Part shown: piece by piece, positions 16,905-25,676 of the stretch | How positions within the stretch are numbered: position 1 is the first letter of the stretch | Layout of the letters: each line of letters opens with the position of its first letter | Origin: Halobellus captivus | GTDB taxonomy: Archaea; Halobacteriota; Halobacteria; Halobacteriales; Haloferacaceae | DNA: 51,526 bases | Assembly: GCF_007655485.1 (NCBI RefSeq) | Contig: NZ_VJXQ01000005.1 | Coordinates: 103,398 to 154,923 of the forward strand | Reading direction: 5' to 3' | Translations under genes and position numbers: made by a program | Notes under the pieces: generated by a model | What the model saw: the letters and a program-made list of their open reading frames with translations, nothing else | What the model was told of the DNA's origin: nothing | Database searches by the model: none

Positions 16905-18365
16905 ATGAGGACTCACGATTCCGATGGCTCCAAGCCAGGTTCGGAACCATCGGAGAATGAGACCACGACGCAAGCGGATCTCGGATCTAACTCCACGGGT
17001 ACAGATTCGTCCTCCAAATCGACAGTCCAATCGTCATCTAGCCGATCCGTCGAGACTGACCAGGTGACCGAGTCACAATCGATCGAGGAGATGCTCCTCG
17101 AGTTCGACGAGCAGGATGGGCTTATTCGTGATCGATCACTCCTCGATCCAAACTACATCGTTGAAGAGGATCGAATCGTTGGTCGCGACGAACAACTTCA
17201 GGAAGTTACGAAGATGCTTCGGGTCGCACTTGGCGACAACCGGCCACCGAACCTGTTCCTTTACGGTCCCTCCGGGACGGGAAAATCGCTCATCACGAAA
17301 GCCGTCTGCAAAAACATTAGTCGAATTTGTGAGTCCCGAGATATTCGGTTTGGGACGATAGAAGTCAACTGCCAGGATCTCGATACGCTCGGCGTCGCAG
17401 TCTACGAACTCGCACAGCAAGCCGCAAGCGAGGCGGACGTAGACGTCGAAGTTCCGAAACACGGTGTGGCGACGAAAGAGAAATGGGACGAACTCTACCG
17501 AATTGTCAACGAGAATTTCGATTCCGTGGTGTTCGTCCTCGATGAATTGGATATGCTCGTTGGTCGCCGGGACAAACAGGAGCCTGCGTTCTCTCGGTTG
17601 CTCTACCAGCTATCGCGAGCCGGTGCCGCCGACGATCTTACCGCGTATCTGTCCGTGGTCGCGATTTCGAACGACACAAAGATGATGGAATCCGTCGGAA
17701 GTCGTGCATTAAGCTCGTTTACGCCTGAAGACGTTCATTTCGACGACTACGATGCGAACCAACTCCAGGCGATCCTCCGCCGTCGCCAGGACGCCTTCCA
17801 CGACAGTGTCGTTGAGGATGACGTCATCCCGCTAGCAGCCGCGTTCGCTGCACAAACGCACGGTGATGCTCGGAAAGCGATTGATTTGATGCGTGTCGCG
17901 GGCGAACTCGCTGAGCGGGACGGCGACGACCGTGTTCGCGAAGAACACGTCCGGCAAGCCCAAGACAAAGTCGAAAAGAACCGCGTCCTCGAAGTCGTCC
18001 GTGGCATCAGTACGCAGAAGAAACTTTGTTTGTACGCTACTGCGGCTGTTGCTGCCGAAGCAAATGACGGCACCGCTCGGAGTACAACCGGGTATCGAGT
18101 GTATCAGTATCTGACTGACTCGATCGATGCAGATCAGTACCAACAGGAGTCGTACGTAAACAAAATGAAAGAACTGACGACGTACTCTTTGGTCGACTTC
18201 GAGCGCCGTAGTCACGGCCCAAGCTCGGGAATGTTCCTTGAGTTCCAGTTCGGTGAGCGGCCGGACACCATCTTGGACACGCTGCGTGAGGATTCTCGTC
18301 TCAAGATGGTCTCCGACGATGAAGTCACGTCGGTCGTGAGAGCACAGGTTCGAAATGAAGCCTGA
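16905..18365 (+). CDS. Orc1/Cdc6 family replication initiator
   Basis: The product is a AAA+ origin-binding protein (486 residues from the ATG at 16905; ATG 16893 and TTG 16878 are alternatives). A low-complexity Ser/Thr/Glu-rich N-terminus precedes Walker A GPSGTGKS (about 121-128) and Walker B VVFVLDELD (about 208-216). Sensor 1 is in VVAISND, and GDARKAIDLMRVAGELAE carries sensor 2. A C-terminal winged-helix region with TTGYRVYQYL follows. It recognises origin boxes and loads the MCM helicase. The gene lies between two arrays of the CTATCGATGTGTT box, which are presumably its own binding sites and which also place its promoter under likely autoregulation. Haloarchaeal replicons commonly pair one orc gene with one such origin. 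Confidence 0.95.
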   Translation: MRTHDSDGSKPGSEPSENETTTQADLGSNSTGTDSSSKSTVQSSSSRSVETDQVTESQSIEEMLLEFDEQDGLIRDRSLLDPNYIVEEDRIVGRDEQLQEVTKMLRVALGDNRPPNLFLYGPSGTGKSLITKAVCKNISRICESRDIRFGTIEVNCQDLDTLGVAVYELAQQAASEADVDVEVPKHGVATKEKWDELYRIVNENFDSVVFVLDELDMLVGRRDKQEPAFSRLLYQLSRAGAADDLTAYLSVVAISNDTKMMESVGSRALSSFTPEDVHFDDYDANQLQAILRRRQDAFHDSVVEDDVIPLAAAFAAQTHGDARKAIDLMRVAGELAERDGDDRVREEHVRQAQDKVEKNRVLEVVRGISTQKKLCLYATAAVAAEANDGTARSTTGYRVYQYLTDSIDADQYQQESYVNKMKELTTYSLVDFERRSHGPSSGMFLEFQFGERPDTILDTLREDSRLKMVSDDEVTSVVRAQVRNEA

Positions 18366-18399
18366 CTAGACTCACACATTCGGTGTTGGATCACCTGCA

Positions 18400-18713
18400 C
18401 CCTCCCCTCTATCGATGTGTATTCGGGAGAGATACACATACACACCGATAGAGGCTCTCTTCGTCCTGGTTCTGACTGGGGTGAAGGGTTCAGACAGGCT
18501 CAAACCGCACACCTCTATCGAAGTGTTTTCCACTGGTAGAGGATTTAAAATGGCTGGAAACTCGGAATAATCTCTCCTTAGGTTTTGATGTTAAGATTGT
18601 CGTTCCGCGCCCCACTTGCTGCTAACGATTCTTTGTAGCTACATACGGATGTCACACCTCTATCGATGTGTTTGATTCGCTACTCCGACGGAACACACCT
18701 TTATCGATGTGTT
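18400..18713. repeat. Downstream array of origin recognition boxes (5 copies)
   Basis: Boxes follow the initiator gene at 18400-18420 (plus), 18439-18457 (inverted, ACACACCGATAGAGGCTCT, degenerate), 18508-18528 (plus, CACACCTCTATCGAAGTGTT), 18653-18672 (plus, CACACCTCTATCGATGTGTT) and 18694-18713 (plus, CACACCTTTATCGATGTGTT). The spacer 18529-18652 is partly AT-rich and could be a second unwinding element. The boxes begin only 35 bp after the stop codon. Confidence 0.88.
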
Positions 18714-18864
18714 CACTACGATGAGGATATCAGAAGATGAAACTGATCGTCTCAATGGATACGGTTCTCGAACTCCTTCAAGATGGACAGTGATTCACCT
18801 TCAACAATTTCGTGTTTTTCATACCTAACACCCTTCACAGCGGATGTCGCACCTCCTTTCAACG

Positions 18865-19083
18865 ATGCCCATCGACCGAGACACATCCGAGAACACGAGC
18901 GAGGACGAGCTCGCGGATCTTTCGGTCCTTGATCAGGTCCTCGGATTTCTCGCCGGAAACGAGGATCGGGCGTTCAAGGCTCGCGAAATTGCCTCTCAGA
19001 TTGTCGTTGATGAGGGGGCGGTGAGCACTGCACTCTCACGATTGAAGGACCCAATGACTTCAACGGTGACTTCGGTCGTGTAG
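18865..19083 (+). pseudogene. Truncated winged-helix (MarR-like) protein next to the origin
   Basis: The frame from the ATG at 18865 reads MPIDRDTSENTSEDELADLS, then VLDQVLGFLAGNEDRAFKAR and EIASQIVVDEGAVSTALSRL. This is the first half of a small winged-helix protein that is often found beside haloarchaeal orc genes. After KDPMTS the frame is lost and stops at 19083, at about 72 residues, whereas the family runs to well over 100. A shifted frame still reads VTDDE just downstream, so a frameshift followed by truncation is likely. The recognition helix survives but the wing does not. It is probably non-functional. Identification is from memory of the family. Confidence 0.65.
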
Positions 19084-19111
19084 ATACGTCACCGATGATG
19101 AAAATTACTGT

Positions 19112-19975
19112 TCAGCTGTGAGAGAATGATAAATTCATTTCATCCGAACCTACAATCACTTTTCCATCAAACTCTGCTTCGGCTTCGGCTTTCATTTGTT
19201 TCGTATCGCGTAATTGCATTATATGCGTGAGCACGAGCGTATCGACTCCGGCTTGATTTGCTATTTTCCCCGCTTCACCGGCAGAGCTATGCGTCTGCTT
19301 GAATGTATCCCAATCTGATTCGTCAAGTGGATATCTTCCTCTGTATTCCGCTAACACCTTTGATTCTGGAATCGGATCCAAGGGCGGTGCGACCATCGAG
19401 TCGTGGATTAAGACGTCCGCGTCCGTAGCGAATTCCGCTAATGGTGGGTAGTACCCTGTATCGGGTGAGAGAACAACAACTGTGTCTGATTGCGGATCCT
19501 CGATACGATACGCATACGTTTCGATCGGGTGATTCACCTCCGTTGCCGTGAGTTTGAAGTCGTCCGTATCATAAGAGAAGTCTTCTGAGACGAGTTCAAA
19601 TGTAGTGTTTTTCAGGTGATTAATAGATTGATCGGTAACGCGTTCCTTGTATTTGATGTCCTCGTCGTAGATTTCGTAGAAGGCGTCGAGGAGGGATAAC
19701 GTCACTTCTGGCCCACCGACTGTGAGCTTATCCCGACCTAGCATCCAACCCATCAGAAGAAAATTAAAAAATGAGCTGTTGTGGTCGATATGGTGATGGG
19801 TGAAAAATAAATATTCGATATCTGAGATTGACACTTTCTTATCAATAATTCTATCTAACGACTTCGGGCCACAATCGAAAAGAAGTGGTTCGTCATTAAC
19901 CTCTATTAAAACACCAGTTCCGGCACGTTCTGGGTGAGGAAGTGGAGTACCCGTACCCAATAGTGTGATATTCAT
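19112..19975 (-). CDS. MBL-fold metallo-hydrolase (RNase Z-like), paralogue 1
   Basis: The ATG at 19975 gives 287 residues starting MNITLLGTGTPLPHPERAG. This matches the starts of its two paralogues in the window and lies about 25-33 nt after a TATA-like AAATATAATAAG. The metal site is FFTHHHIDHNSSFF (HxHxDH), with further ligands in VVLSPDTGYYPP, LIHDSMVAPP, the H of THSSAGEAG and LVLTHIM. The second half follows the ElaC/RNase Z-like arrangement, but with no flexible arm, so it is likely a small-molecule hydrolase. The gene follows the amidohydrolase-Rieske operon in the same direction after 203 bp and has its own promoter. Confidence 0.9.
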   Translation of the reverse strand: MNITLLGTGTPLPHPERAGTGVLIEVNDEPLLFDCGPKSLDRIIDKKVSISDIEYLFFTHHHIDHNSSFFNFLLMGWMLGRDKLTVGGPEVTLSLLDAFYEIYDEDIKYKERVTDQSINHLKNTTFELVSEDFSYDTDDFKLTATEVNHPIETYAYRIEDPQSDTVVVLSPDTGYYPPLAEFATDADVLIHDSMVAPPLDPIPESKVLAEYRGRYPLDESDWDTFKQTHSSAGEAGKIANQAGVDTLVLTHIMQLRDTKQMKAEAEAEFDGKVIVGSDEMNLSFSHS

Positions 19976-20178
19976 ACGACGATTCAATAATTGGTCTTAT
20001 TATATTTAGTAGTACTTCTCGCTACTGTATCTGTTTAATCCCCTCTGGTTCTATTTATATTATTCTGTTACGAACAACCCGTTGGGTAGATACCTGAACA
20101 ACATCCCGATGTAAGTTTGCGACTTTCACAAACATTCTAACTAGATAGGTTTAATGAATAGTATATGCTATTTTATAT

Positions 20179-20550
20179 CTATTCTACGATGATATACACA
20201 TCACCGTCTTCAATTTCGACCTCATACGTTGGAAGTTGAATATCATCTGTTGCGAGGTGTTCACCTGTCTCTAAATCGTAGGTCCAACCGTGCCACGGGC
20301 AACTGATCACGATTTCGTCCTCATTGTGCGACCAATCAAGCGGTTTTCCCGTTCCGGTGTACTCTCCATCCATCTTTTCGTGAACCCGTCCCGTACAAAC
20401 GGGGCCACAATCGTGCAGGCAAGTATTACTGAGTGCGTAGAAGTTGCCATCGTATTGGATGACACCGATTGATTTGCCATTAACCGTAAGTATCTCGCGA
20501 TCCCCGTCCTCGAACTCCGCAACGGGCTTTACTTCGACCTTCTCACTCAC
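20179..20550 (-). CDS. Rieske [2Fe-2S] ferredoxin-like protein
   Basis: The 123-residue protein has a single Rieske domain: C44-x-H46 in NTCLHDCGP and C84-x2-H87 in SCPWHGWTYD. The longer-than-usual connection between the two motifs contains TGRVHEKMDGEYTGTGKPLD. The DLETGEHL and LPTYEVEIEDGDVYI tail is typical of stand-alone Rieske ferredoxins and NirD-like proteins. There is no signal or membrane segment, so it is cytosolic. Its ATG overlaps the stop of the upstream amidohydrolase gene by 4 bp (ATGA), implying translational coupling. It may carry electrons to an oxygenase encoded elsewhere; no oxygenase large subunit is visible here. Confidence 0.92.
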   Translation of the reverse strand: MSEKVEVKPVAEFEDGDREILTVNGKSIGVIQYDGNFYALSNTCLHDCGPVCTGRVHEKMDGEYTGTGKPLDWSHNEDEIVISCPWHGWTYDLETGEHLATDDIQLPTYEVEIEDGDVYIIVE

Positions 20551-21656
20551 AGGTCAAACACCTCCAACGCGTTTCCACCTAGGATTTTCTGCTTGTCGTC
20601 TTCCGTGAGGAAGGGAAGGTCGGTCACCGTTGTGGGTCGATCGTAATCCCAATGCGGATAATCCGAAGCGTACATTATCTGGTCAGCCCCGATCATATTG
20701 AAACAAGTTTCCAAGTACTCCGGATTGGCGCTCTTCTCAAGCGGTTGAGTCCCGTAGTAAACCTCTTTCAAGTAATCGCTCGGAAGTTTTTCCAAAAGAG
20801 GGTTCTCCTCCGGCCGTTTAAGATACTCCTCGTCAAGTCTGGTCATAAGTGCCGGTACGTAGGTGACACCGGATTCCATAAAAATGATGTCTAGTTCGGG
20901 GAACTTCTCGGGAATTCCTTCCATTACGAGGCTCGTCAGCTGTGCCTGATTTGACGCGAGGAAACCGAGCGCGTGAGTTTCGATGAACGACTGAAAACCA
21001 TCGTAGCTATCTAATCCCGCACCGCCGGTGTGAAAGACAAACGGATAGTCGAGTTCCTCGCCGAGTTCGTAGATACGGTCGTATTTGCGGTTTCCGAGCG
21101 CTGGACGGGCACCGGCCGCAATCATACAGGCGCCGATGAATCCCTCATCGTCTTCAGTTTCTTTGAGTAGGTCTAGGGAGGCCTCGACGTCGTGAAATGG
21201 AACGGGAACGAGTCCGTAGATTCCCTCATCTGGATCGAGGATGTGCTCTCGGACGTACTTGACGTACCCCTCCATAAATTGAGTAACCCGCTGATCGTCC
21301 GAGCGGACGGCATTCGCGGGGAGCAGCAGGTGCGAAATCTGAAGTTGGATATCGATACCGATTGACTCCATTGAGGCTTTTATTTCGTCGGGTTCCGCTG
21401 GTTCGTCCGGGTAACTTGAGTGTTCGCGGTCGATCCGTCCATACGCCTGTCTATCACCTGTACTCGTCGGAAAATATGACGACGCGTTCTGCTTGGCTCC
21501 GATCTCTCCCCACCCGCTCTCCTTCAGTCGTGTTCGCCAAGGCTCGTCCATATACTCCGCAATATTTTCAAACGATTCCAAATAGTGGGCATCGACGTCG
21601 ACGACGGTATAATCAGAATCCACTGACGAATTATTTGTTCGATGTTCGCTCGACAT
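20547..21656 (-). CDS. Amidohydrolase family 2 protein (ACMSD-like TIM barrel)
   Basis: The 369-residue protein is of the COG2159/Amidohydro_2 type. VVDVDAHYLESFENIAEYM replaces the usual HxH with D-x-D-x-H near residue 20. FVFHTGGAG supplies the barrel histidine, DIIFMESGVTYVPALMTRLD the next position, and MYASDYPHWDYDRP the conserved Asp. The family includes ACMS decarboxylase and aromatic-pathway enzymes (5-carboxyvanillate decarboxylase LigW, 4-oxalomesaconate hydratase LigJ), so decarboxylation or hydrolysis of a ring-derived acid is plausible. It forms an operon with the Rieske gene. A TATA-like TTTATATTC lies about 30 nt upstream. Confidence 0.9.
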   Translation of the reverse strand: MSSEHRTNNSSVDSDYTVVDVDAHYLESFENIAEYMDEPWRTRLKESGWGEIGAKQNASSYFPTSTGDRQAYGRIDREHSSYPDEPAEPDEIKASMESIGIDIQLQISHLLLPANAVRSDDQRVTQFMEGYVKYVREHILDPDEGIYGLVPVPFHDVEASLDLLKETEDDEGFIGACMIAAGARPALGNRKYDRIYELGEELDYPFVFHTGGAGLDSYDGFQSFIETHALGFLASNQAQLTSLVMEGIPEKFPELDIIFMESGVTYVPALMTRLDEEYLKRPEENPLLEKLPSDYLKEVYYGTQPLEKSANPEYLETCFNMIGADQIMYASDYPHWDYDRPTTVTDLPFLTEDDKQKILGGNALEVFDL

Positions 21657-21803
21657 TGCTGTATCTCGTCAATTGGATAATTAGAATATAAATTTTGGGG
21701 TGACCAACTCGATGTATCACTACATTTTCTCCTGAGTAGCCAATCCAGTACTCGCCGACTACGGCGAACTGTTTATATATTTTCTCGAGAGTTGCCAGTA
21801 GTG
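21657..21803. promoter_or_regulatory. Divergent promoter region, amidohydrolase / ThDP enzyme
   Basis: The 147-bp spacer has TTTATATAT about 24-32 nt before the ATG at 21804, and TTTATATTC (minus strand) about 30 nt before the amidohydrolase start. Both genes are thus likely expressed from short-leader transcripts starting in the shared spacer, which supports co-regulation of the two operons. Confidence 0.55.
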
Positions 21804-23510
21804 ATGACTCAGAGTAACACCGCCACTATCGAAGTCGGAGAGAAGGTAATACAGAGACTCAGTGACAACGGCGTGGAACACGTATTCGGAACCTTCGGTA
21901 CTGATCATCCGACCCTGCTGAAGGGCTTAGCGACAAACGAAGAGATAAAAACGATTAAAGCCCCGCACGAGATGGTCGCTGCGAGTGCTGCACACGGATA
22001 CGCGCAGGCGACAGGAGAACCACAGGTGGTGCTCGTCCATGTTGACGTCGGAACAGCTAATCTCGGCGCAAGCGTTCATAACGCAGCACGTTCTCGGATT
22101 CCACTGTTTTTGATGGCCGGGCGAACCCCGCTTACGTCACAGGCCGAAATACCGGGATCTCGAAGCGTTCCCGTGCACTACTACCAAGACGTCTACGATC
22201 AGCACTCGCTAGTGAGTGAGTACACGAAGTGGGAATACCAACTGGAACACGGGGAAACCGCTCAAGGTGCGGTCGACAGAGGACTCGATATTGCGACGAG
22301 TACTCCCCAAGGACCCGTCTACTTGACGATGCCCCGAGAAGTGCTCCGGTATGAATCACAATCGGATTCAATGGACAGAACTCCGAAAGAGCGAGAGACC
22401 GCGTTTGGTACAGTTACCAACGCGATGTGTGCCGAATTTGTTTCGATGCTCGATAGCGCTGACGATCCTCTACTCGTTACCTCCTATCTCGGCCGTACCG
22501 AAGACTCCGTGTCGGTTCTTCAGGAGTTCGCCGAAACTGCTGGCGTCGGAGTCGTCGAATCGCCCCCGACGTTCGATATGAACTTTCCGCACGACCATCC
22601 ACTGCACCTCGGATTTGATCCACATCGATTTTTGCCGGACAGCGACTTAGTATTCGTTGTGAACAGTGATGTTCCCTGGGTTCCCACTATATCAGCACCG
22701 TCGGACGAGACACCGGTTGTCCACATCGATCCGGACGTTGGAAAGGAACAGTATCCCCGATGGGATTTTCGACCTGATTATTCAATCGCTGCAGACCCAA
22801 TTCAAGTTCTCTCCGATCTGACCGATCACATACGGGCCCAATCGACGACAGCGACTGAGGACCGGATCACACAGATCACAGCCCGGCACGATAAACTCGA
22901 AAGGGAACGAAAAGAACGGCTAAAGACACAACGAGAATCAGACAGTATTTCGGTCGCAAAACTCTCTGATACACTGAGTCAGGTGATACAGGACGACACA
23001 GTAATCGTAGCTGAACCAGTTTCGAACACCCAAACCGTACTTGAATATCTGGATCGAAGCGAGCCCGGAACATACTATTCGTACTGTATGAGTGGTCTTG
23101 GTTGGGGACTCGGGGCGAGCCTCGGCATCAAGTTAGCCAAACCGGAATCGACCGTTGTCTCTGTCGTGGGAGATGGCTCGTTCCTTTTCGGAAATCCGAT
23201 GGCAGTGATCCAGATGGCTCAAACATATGATCTCCCTCACCTCTTGGTCGTGTACAATAATCGAGGGTGGCAGGCCGTCGATAAAGCAATTGATGATCAA
23301 TACGGCGAGACCGCCTTCGGCGGTGGAGAGTTCTCGACGTTCGATCCTGATCATACCTTTGCAGAGGCAGCCAGTGGTATGGGGTGCCACGCCGAGCGGA
23401 TAACGGATCCAACTCATTTATCCTGTGCGCTCAATCGTGGACTCGATGCCGTTGAATCAGGTTCGATTGCTCTCCTGGAGGTTGTTATCGATCGGGAATT
23501 CCCAAAATGA
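21804..23510 (+). CDS. Thiamine diphosphate-dependent enzyme (benzoylformate decarboxylase / acetolactate synthase-like)
   Basis: The ATG at 21804 gives 568 residues; an earlier TTG is rejected because the TATA box is positioned for the ATG. The N-terminal Pyr domain carries the activating Glu56 in IKAPHEMVAASAAHGYA. The central domain follows, and the C-terminal PP domain has GDGSFLFGNPMAVIQ through VVYNNRGW, the GDG...NN cofactor and Mg2+ motif. Such enzymes decarboxylate 2-oxo acids or carboligate aldehydes. With an aldehyde dehydrogenase gene immediately downstream (126 bp, same strand), decarboxylation of a 2-oxo acid to an aldehyde and then oxidation to the acid is the natural reading. 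The exact substrate is unknown. Confidence 0.9.
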   Translation: MTQSNTATIEVGEKVIQRLSDNGVEHVFGTFGTDHPTLLKGLATNEEIKTIKAPHEMVAASAAHGYAQATGEPQVVLVHVDVGTANLGASVHNAARSRIPLFLMAGRTPLTSQAEIPGSRSVPVHYYQDVYDQHSLVSEYTKWEYQLEHGETAQGAVDRGLDIATSTPQGPVYLTMPREVLRYESQSDSMDRTPKERETAFGTVTNAMCAEFVSMLDSADDPLLVTSYLGRTEDSVSVLQEFAETAGVGVVESPPTFDMNFPHDHPLHLGFDPHRFLPDSDLVFVVNSDVPWVPTISAPSDETPVVHIDPDVGKEQYPRWDFRPDYSIAADPIQVLSDLTDHIRAQSTTATEDRITQITARHDKLERERKERLKTQRESDSISVAKLSDTLSQVIQDDTVIVAEPVSNTQTVLEYLDRSEPGTYYSYCMSGLGWGLGASLGIKLAKPESTVVSVVGDGSFLFGNPMAVIQMAQTYDLPHLLVVYNNRGWQAVDKAIDDQYGETAFGGGEFSTFDPDHTFAEAASGMGCHAERITDPTHLSCALNRGLDAVESGSIALLEVVIDREFPK

Positions 23511-23636
23511 CGCAATAGAAGGGTTGCTCACGCGGTGTTAAATTTATCAGTACCGTAGACGCGCACAATCCGGCCGAGCTACTAATAGCCGCATTTGAGC
23601 GGTAGATATATACTGGAAGCCTCTATGTGATTTTTT

Positions 23637-25109
23637 ATGGCTGCTAGCCTCGCCCAGACCTATGGGTGCTTCATCGACGGTGAATGGCGTTCCATCGGAG
23701 AGCAGTTCCCTGTATTCGATCCAACGACCCAAGAGAGGATTACAACCGTATACGATGGCGGACCGGAGGCCATCGACGAGTCGATTCGATCGGCCCAAGA
23801 GTCACTCGAGAGATGGAACGGTCTTAGTGCACAAGACCGCGGAGAGATCCTTTCTGGTGTAGCCAATGCTCTGCGGAGCGAAAAAGAGCATCTGGCAAAA
23901 GTCGAAACCAGAGAGAGCGGTCGTCCACTTTCTGAATCACGATACTTGGTAGAGCTCGGTATCGATAACTTCGATTATTTCGCTGGGCTAGCAGATAAAA
24001 TCGAGGGTAAAACGATTCCAGTATCTGGCGACCGACTCGATTACACCCTACAGGAACCACTCGGAGTGACCGGCCACATTATCCCGTGGAACGCTTCGTT
24101 TGTTCTCGCCTCGCGGAGTATTGCACCAGCGCTGACTTGTGGAAACACTGTCGTGGCAAAAGCCTCTCCTGAAACTCCACTTTCACTTCTCGAAATGGCG
24201 CGAATTGCAAATGAGGCAGGACTTCCGGACGGAGTCTTCAATACAGTCGCGGGAGACGGCGCTCGAACCGGCGCAGCCTTGACCAACGATGACCGAATTA
24301 GAAAGCTCGTGTTCACCGGCTCCCGGGCGACGGGGGAGACAGTTATGAAGGCCGCGGCAGAAAACGTGGTGCCGGTCAGCCTCGAACTTGGTGGCAAAGG
24401 CCCGTGTATCGTCTTTCCAGATGCAGACATTGAACAGGCACTTTCTGATATGGTGAATGTATTTATGAACACGGGCCAAATCTGCTTTGCCACAACGCGA
24501 TTGTTTGTCCACGATGACATTTATGAGGAGTTCATCAATGAGTTCGCTAAAGCAGTCTCCGAGTTGGAGTATGGTCCCGGAATCGAAGATCACGACCTCG
24601 GTGCGTTGATCTCTGCGGAAGCACAGAACAACGTGGATTCGATGGTCAAACAGGCCGTCTCAAACGGAGGGCGTGTTCTCGCCGGGGGTGAATTGCCTGA
24701 CAGTACGGGACATTTTTATCCCGCCACGTTGGTGGACGAGGTAGCTGACGATGCGCTGATTTCCTGCGAAGAAATCTTTGGCCCTGTTCTTACTGCGTAT
24801 CGGTTTGAGGATGAAGAATCGGTCATCAAGCGGGCGAATGACACGAGATACGGTCTCTCGGCCGCTCTCTGGACGGGCAATCTCTCTCGTGCACACCGCA
24901 TTGCTGAGGATATTGACGCAGGGACAATTATGATCAATGAGTATCCCGCTGTGTTCACCGCGGCACCCTTCGGCGGATACAAAGCGAGTGGGATTGGTCG
25001 AGAAAAGGGGGTGCAGGCGCTCGACCACTACACACAAACAAAGAACGTCTCCGTATCCATCGGGAGTTCTCGATCTTGGTCCGGGGACAAAGAGCGCGAT
25101 CCTACGTAA
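23637..25109 (+). CDS. NAD(P)-dependent aldehyde dehydrogenase
   Basis: The 490-residue protein has all family residues: Asn152 in PWNASFVLA, Lys175 in VVAKASPETP, the TGS nucleotide motif in VFTGSRATGE, general base Glu250 in LELGGKGP, and nucleophile Cys283 in NTGQICFATTR. The C-terminal FGGYKASGIGREKG motif is also present. It oxidises an aldehyde to an acid in the cytosol. GATATATA lies 25-32 nt before the ATG, so the gene also has its own promoter despite following the ThDP enzyme. The closest functional groups by motif are benzaldehyde/vanillin- and betaine-aldehyde-type enzymes; the choice cannot be made by eye. Confidence 0.95.
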   Translation: MAASLAQTYGCFIDGEWRSIGEQFPVFDPTTQERITTVYDGGPEAIDESIRSAQESLERWNGLSAQDRGEILSGVANALRSEKEHLAKVETRESGRPLSESRYLVELGIDNFDYFAGLADKIEGKTIPVSGDRLDYTLQEPLGVTGHIIPWNASFVLASRSIAPALTCGNTVVAKASPETPLSLLEMARIANEAGLPDGVFNTVAGDGARTGAALTNDDRIRKLVFTGSRATGETVMKAAAENVVPVSLELGGKGPCIVFPDADIEQALSDMVNVFMNTGQICFATTRLFVHDDIYEEFINEFAKAVSELEYGPGIEDHDLGALISAEAQNNVDSMVKQAVSNGGRVLAGGELPDSTGHFYPATLVDEVADDALISCEEIFGPVLTAYRFEDEESVIKRANDTRYGLSAALWTGNLSRAHRIAEDIDAGTIMINEYPAVFTAAPFGGYKASGIGREKGVQALDHYTQTKNVSVSIGSSRSWSGDKERDPT

Positions 25110-25237
25110 TTCTCTCCATCATTGAGGGAGATAGCATATCAAAATTATGCGCAACTGCTCCGTTCGAGGGCGGAAGAAATATATGGAACTTTAGAAATGA
25201 AGCTCACTTTTTTGTCAATGGGCAGAATACACGAACC

Positions 25238-25660
25238 GTGTTCCGAGTATTACTTCCGGTTGATACGGATAAAGCACGCGCACGCCGAGCCGCAGAGGTT
25301 GTCACTAAACTGCCCGACGCAGCGGAGTCCGTTCAGGTCACCATTTTGAATGTTCACCCACAGTTGACGGACGTGGGGGACCGAATTGCGGATCCAAAGG
25401 ACTGGTACGACGAGGCAGACTTCCCCGAGAGTGTAGCTGAAGCTGAGACAATCCTCAGTCGTGCGAGCATTGATGTTCAGAAGGAACGGACCTATGCTGA
25501 CCCGGCCGAAGCCATCCTTGAGCGCACCAGTGAAATCGAGCCTGATCTGATTATTATGGCTGGCCGCAGCCGAACGCCCGTCGGGAAAGTGCTTTTCGGT
25601 AGCGTCACTCAATCAGTTTTACTCAACGCAGACGTTCCAGTGACGGTTGTCCGACCGTGA
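25238..25660 (+). CDS. Universal stress protein (UspA family)
   Basis: The family start corresponds to a GTG at 25238 (first residues M/V-F-R-VLLPVDTDKARARRAAEVV), giving 140 residues. The open frame extends upstream into unconserved sequence overlapping the aldehyde dehydrogenase end, so the longer version is rejected. The ATP-binding signature is intact: MAGRSRTPVGKVLFGSVTQS followed by VLLNADVPVTVVRP (G-x2-G-x9-G-S/T). The protein is cytosolic, and its role in this operon (stress response to an aldehyde or aromatic substrate) is inference. It converges with the MBL gene, 16 bp apart. Confidence 0.88.
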   Translation: MFRVLLPVDTDKARARRAAEVVTKLPDAAESVQVTILNVHPQLTDVGDRIADPKDWYDEADFPESVAEAETILSRASIDVQKERTYADPAEAILERTSEIEPDLIIMAGRSRTPVGKVLFGSVTQSVLLNADVPVTVVRP

Positions 25661-25676
25661 GGATGTTTTAGTTGGT

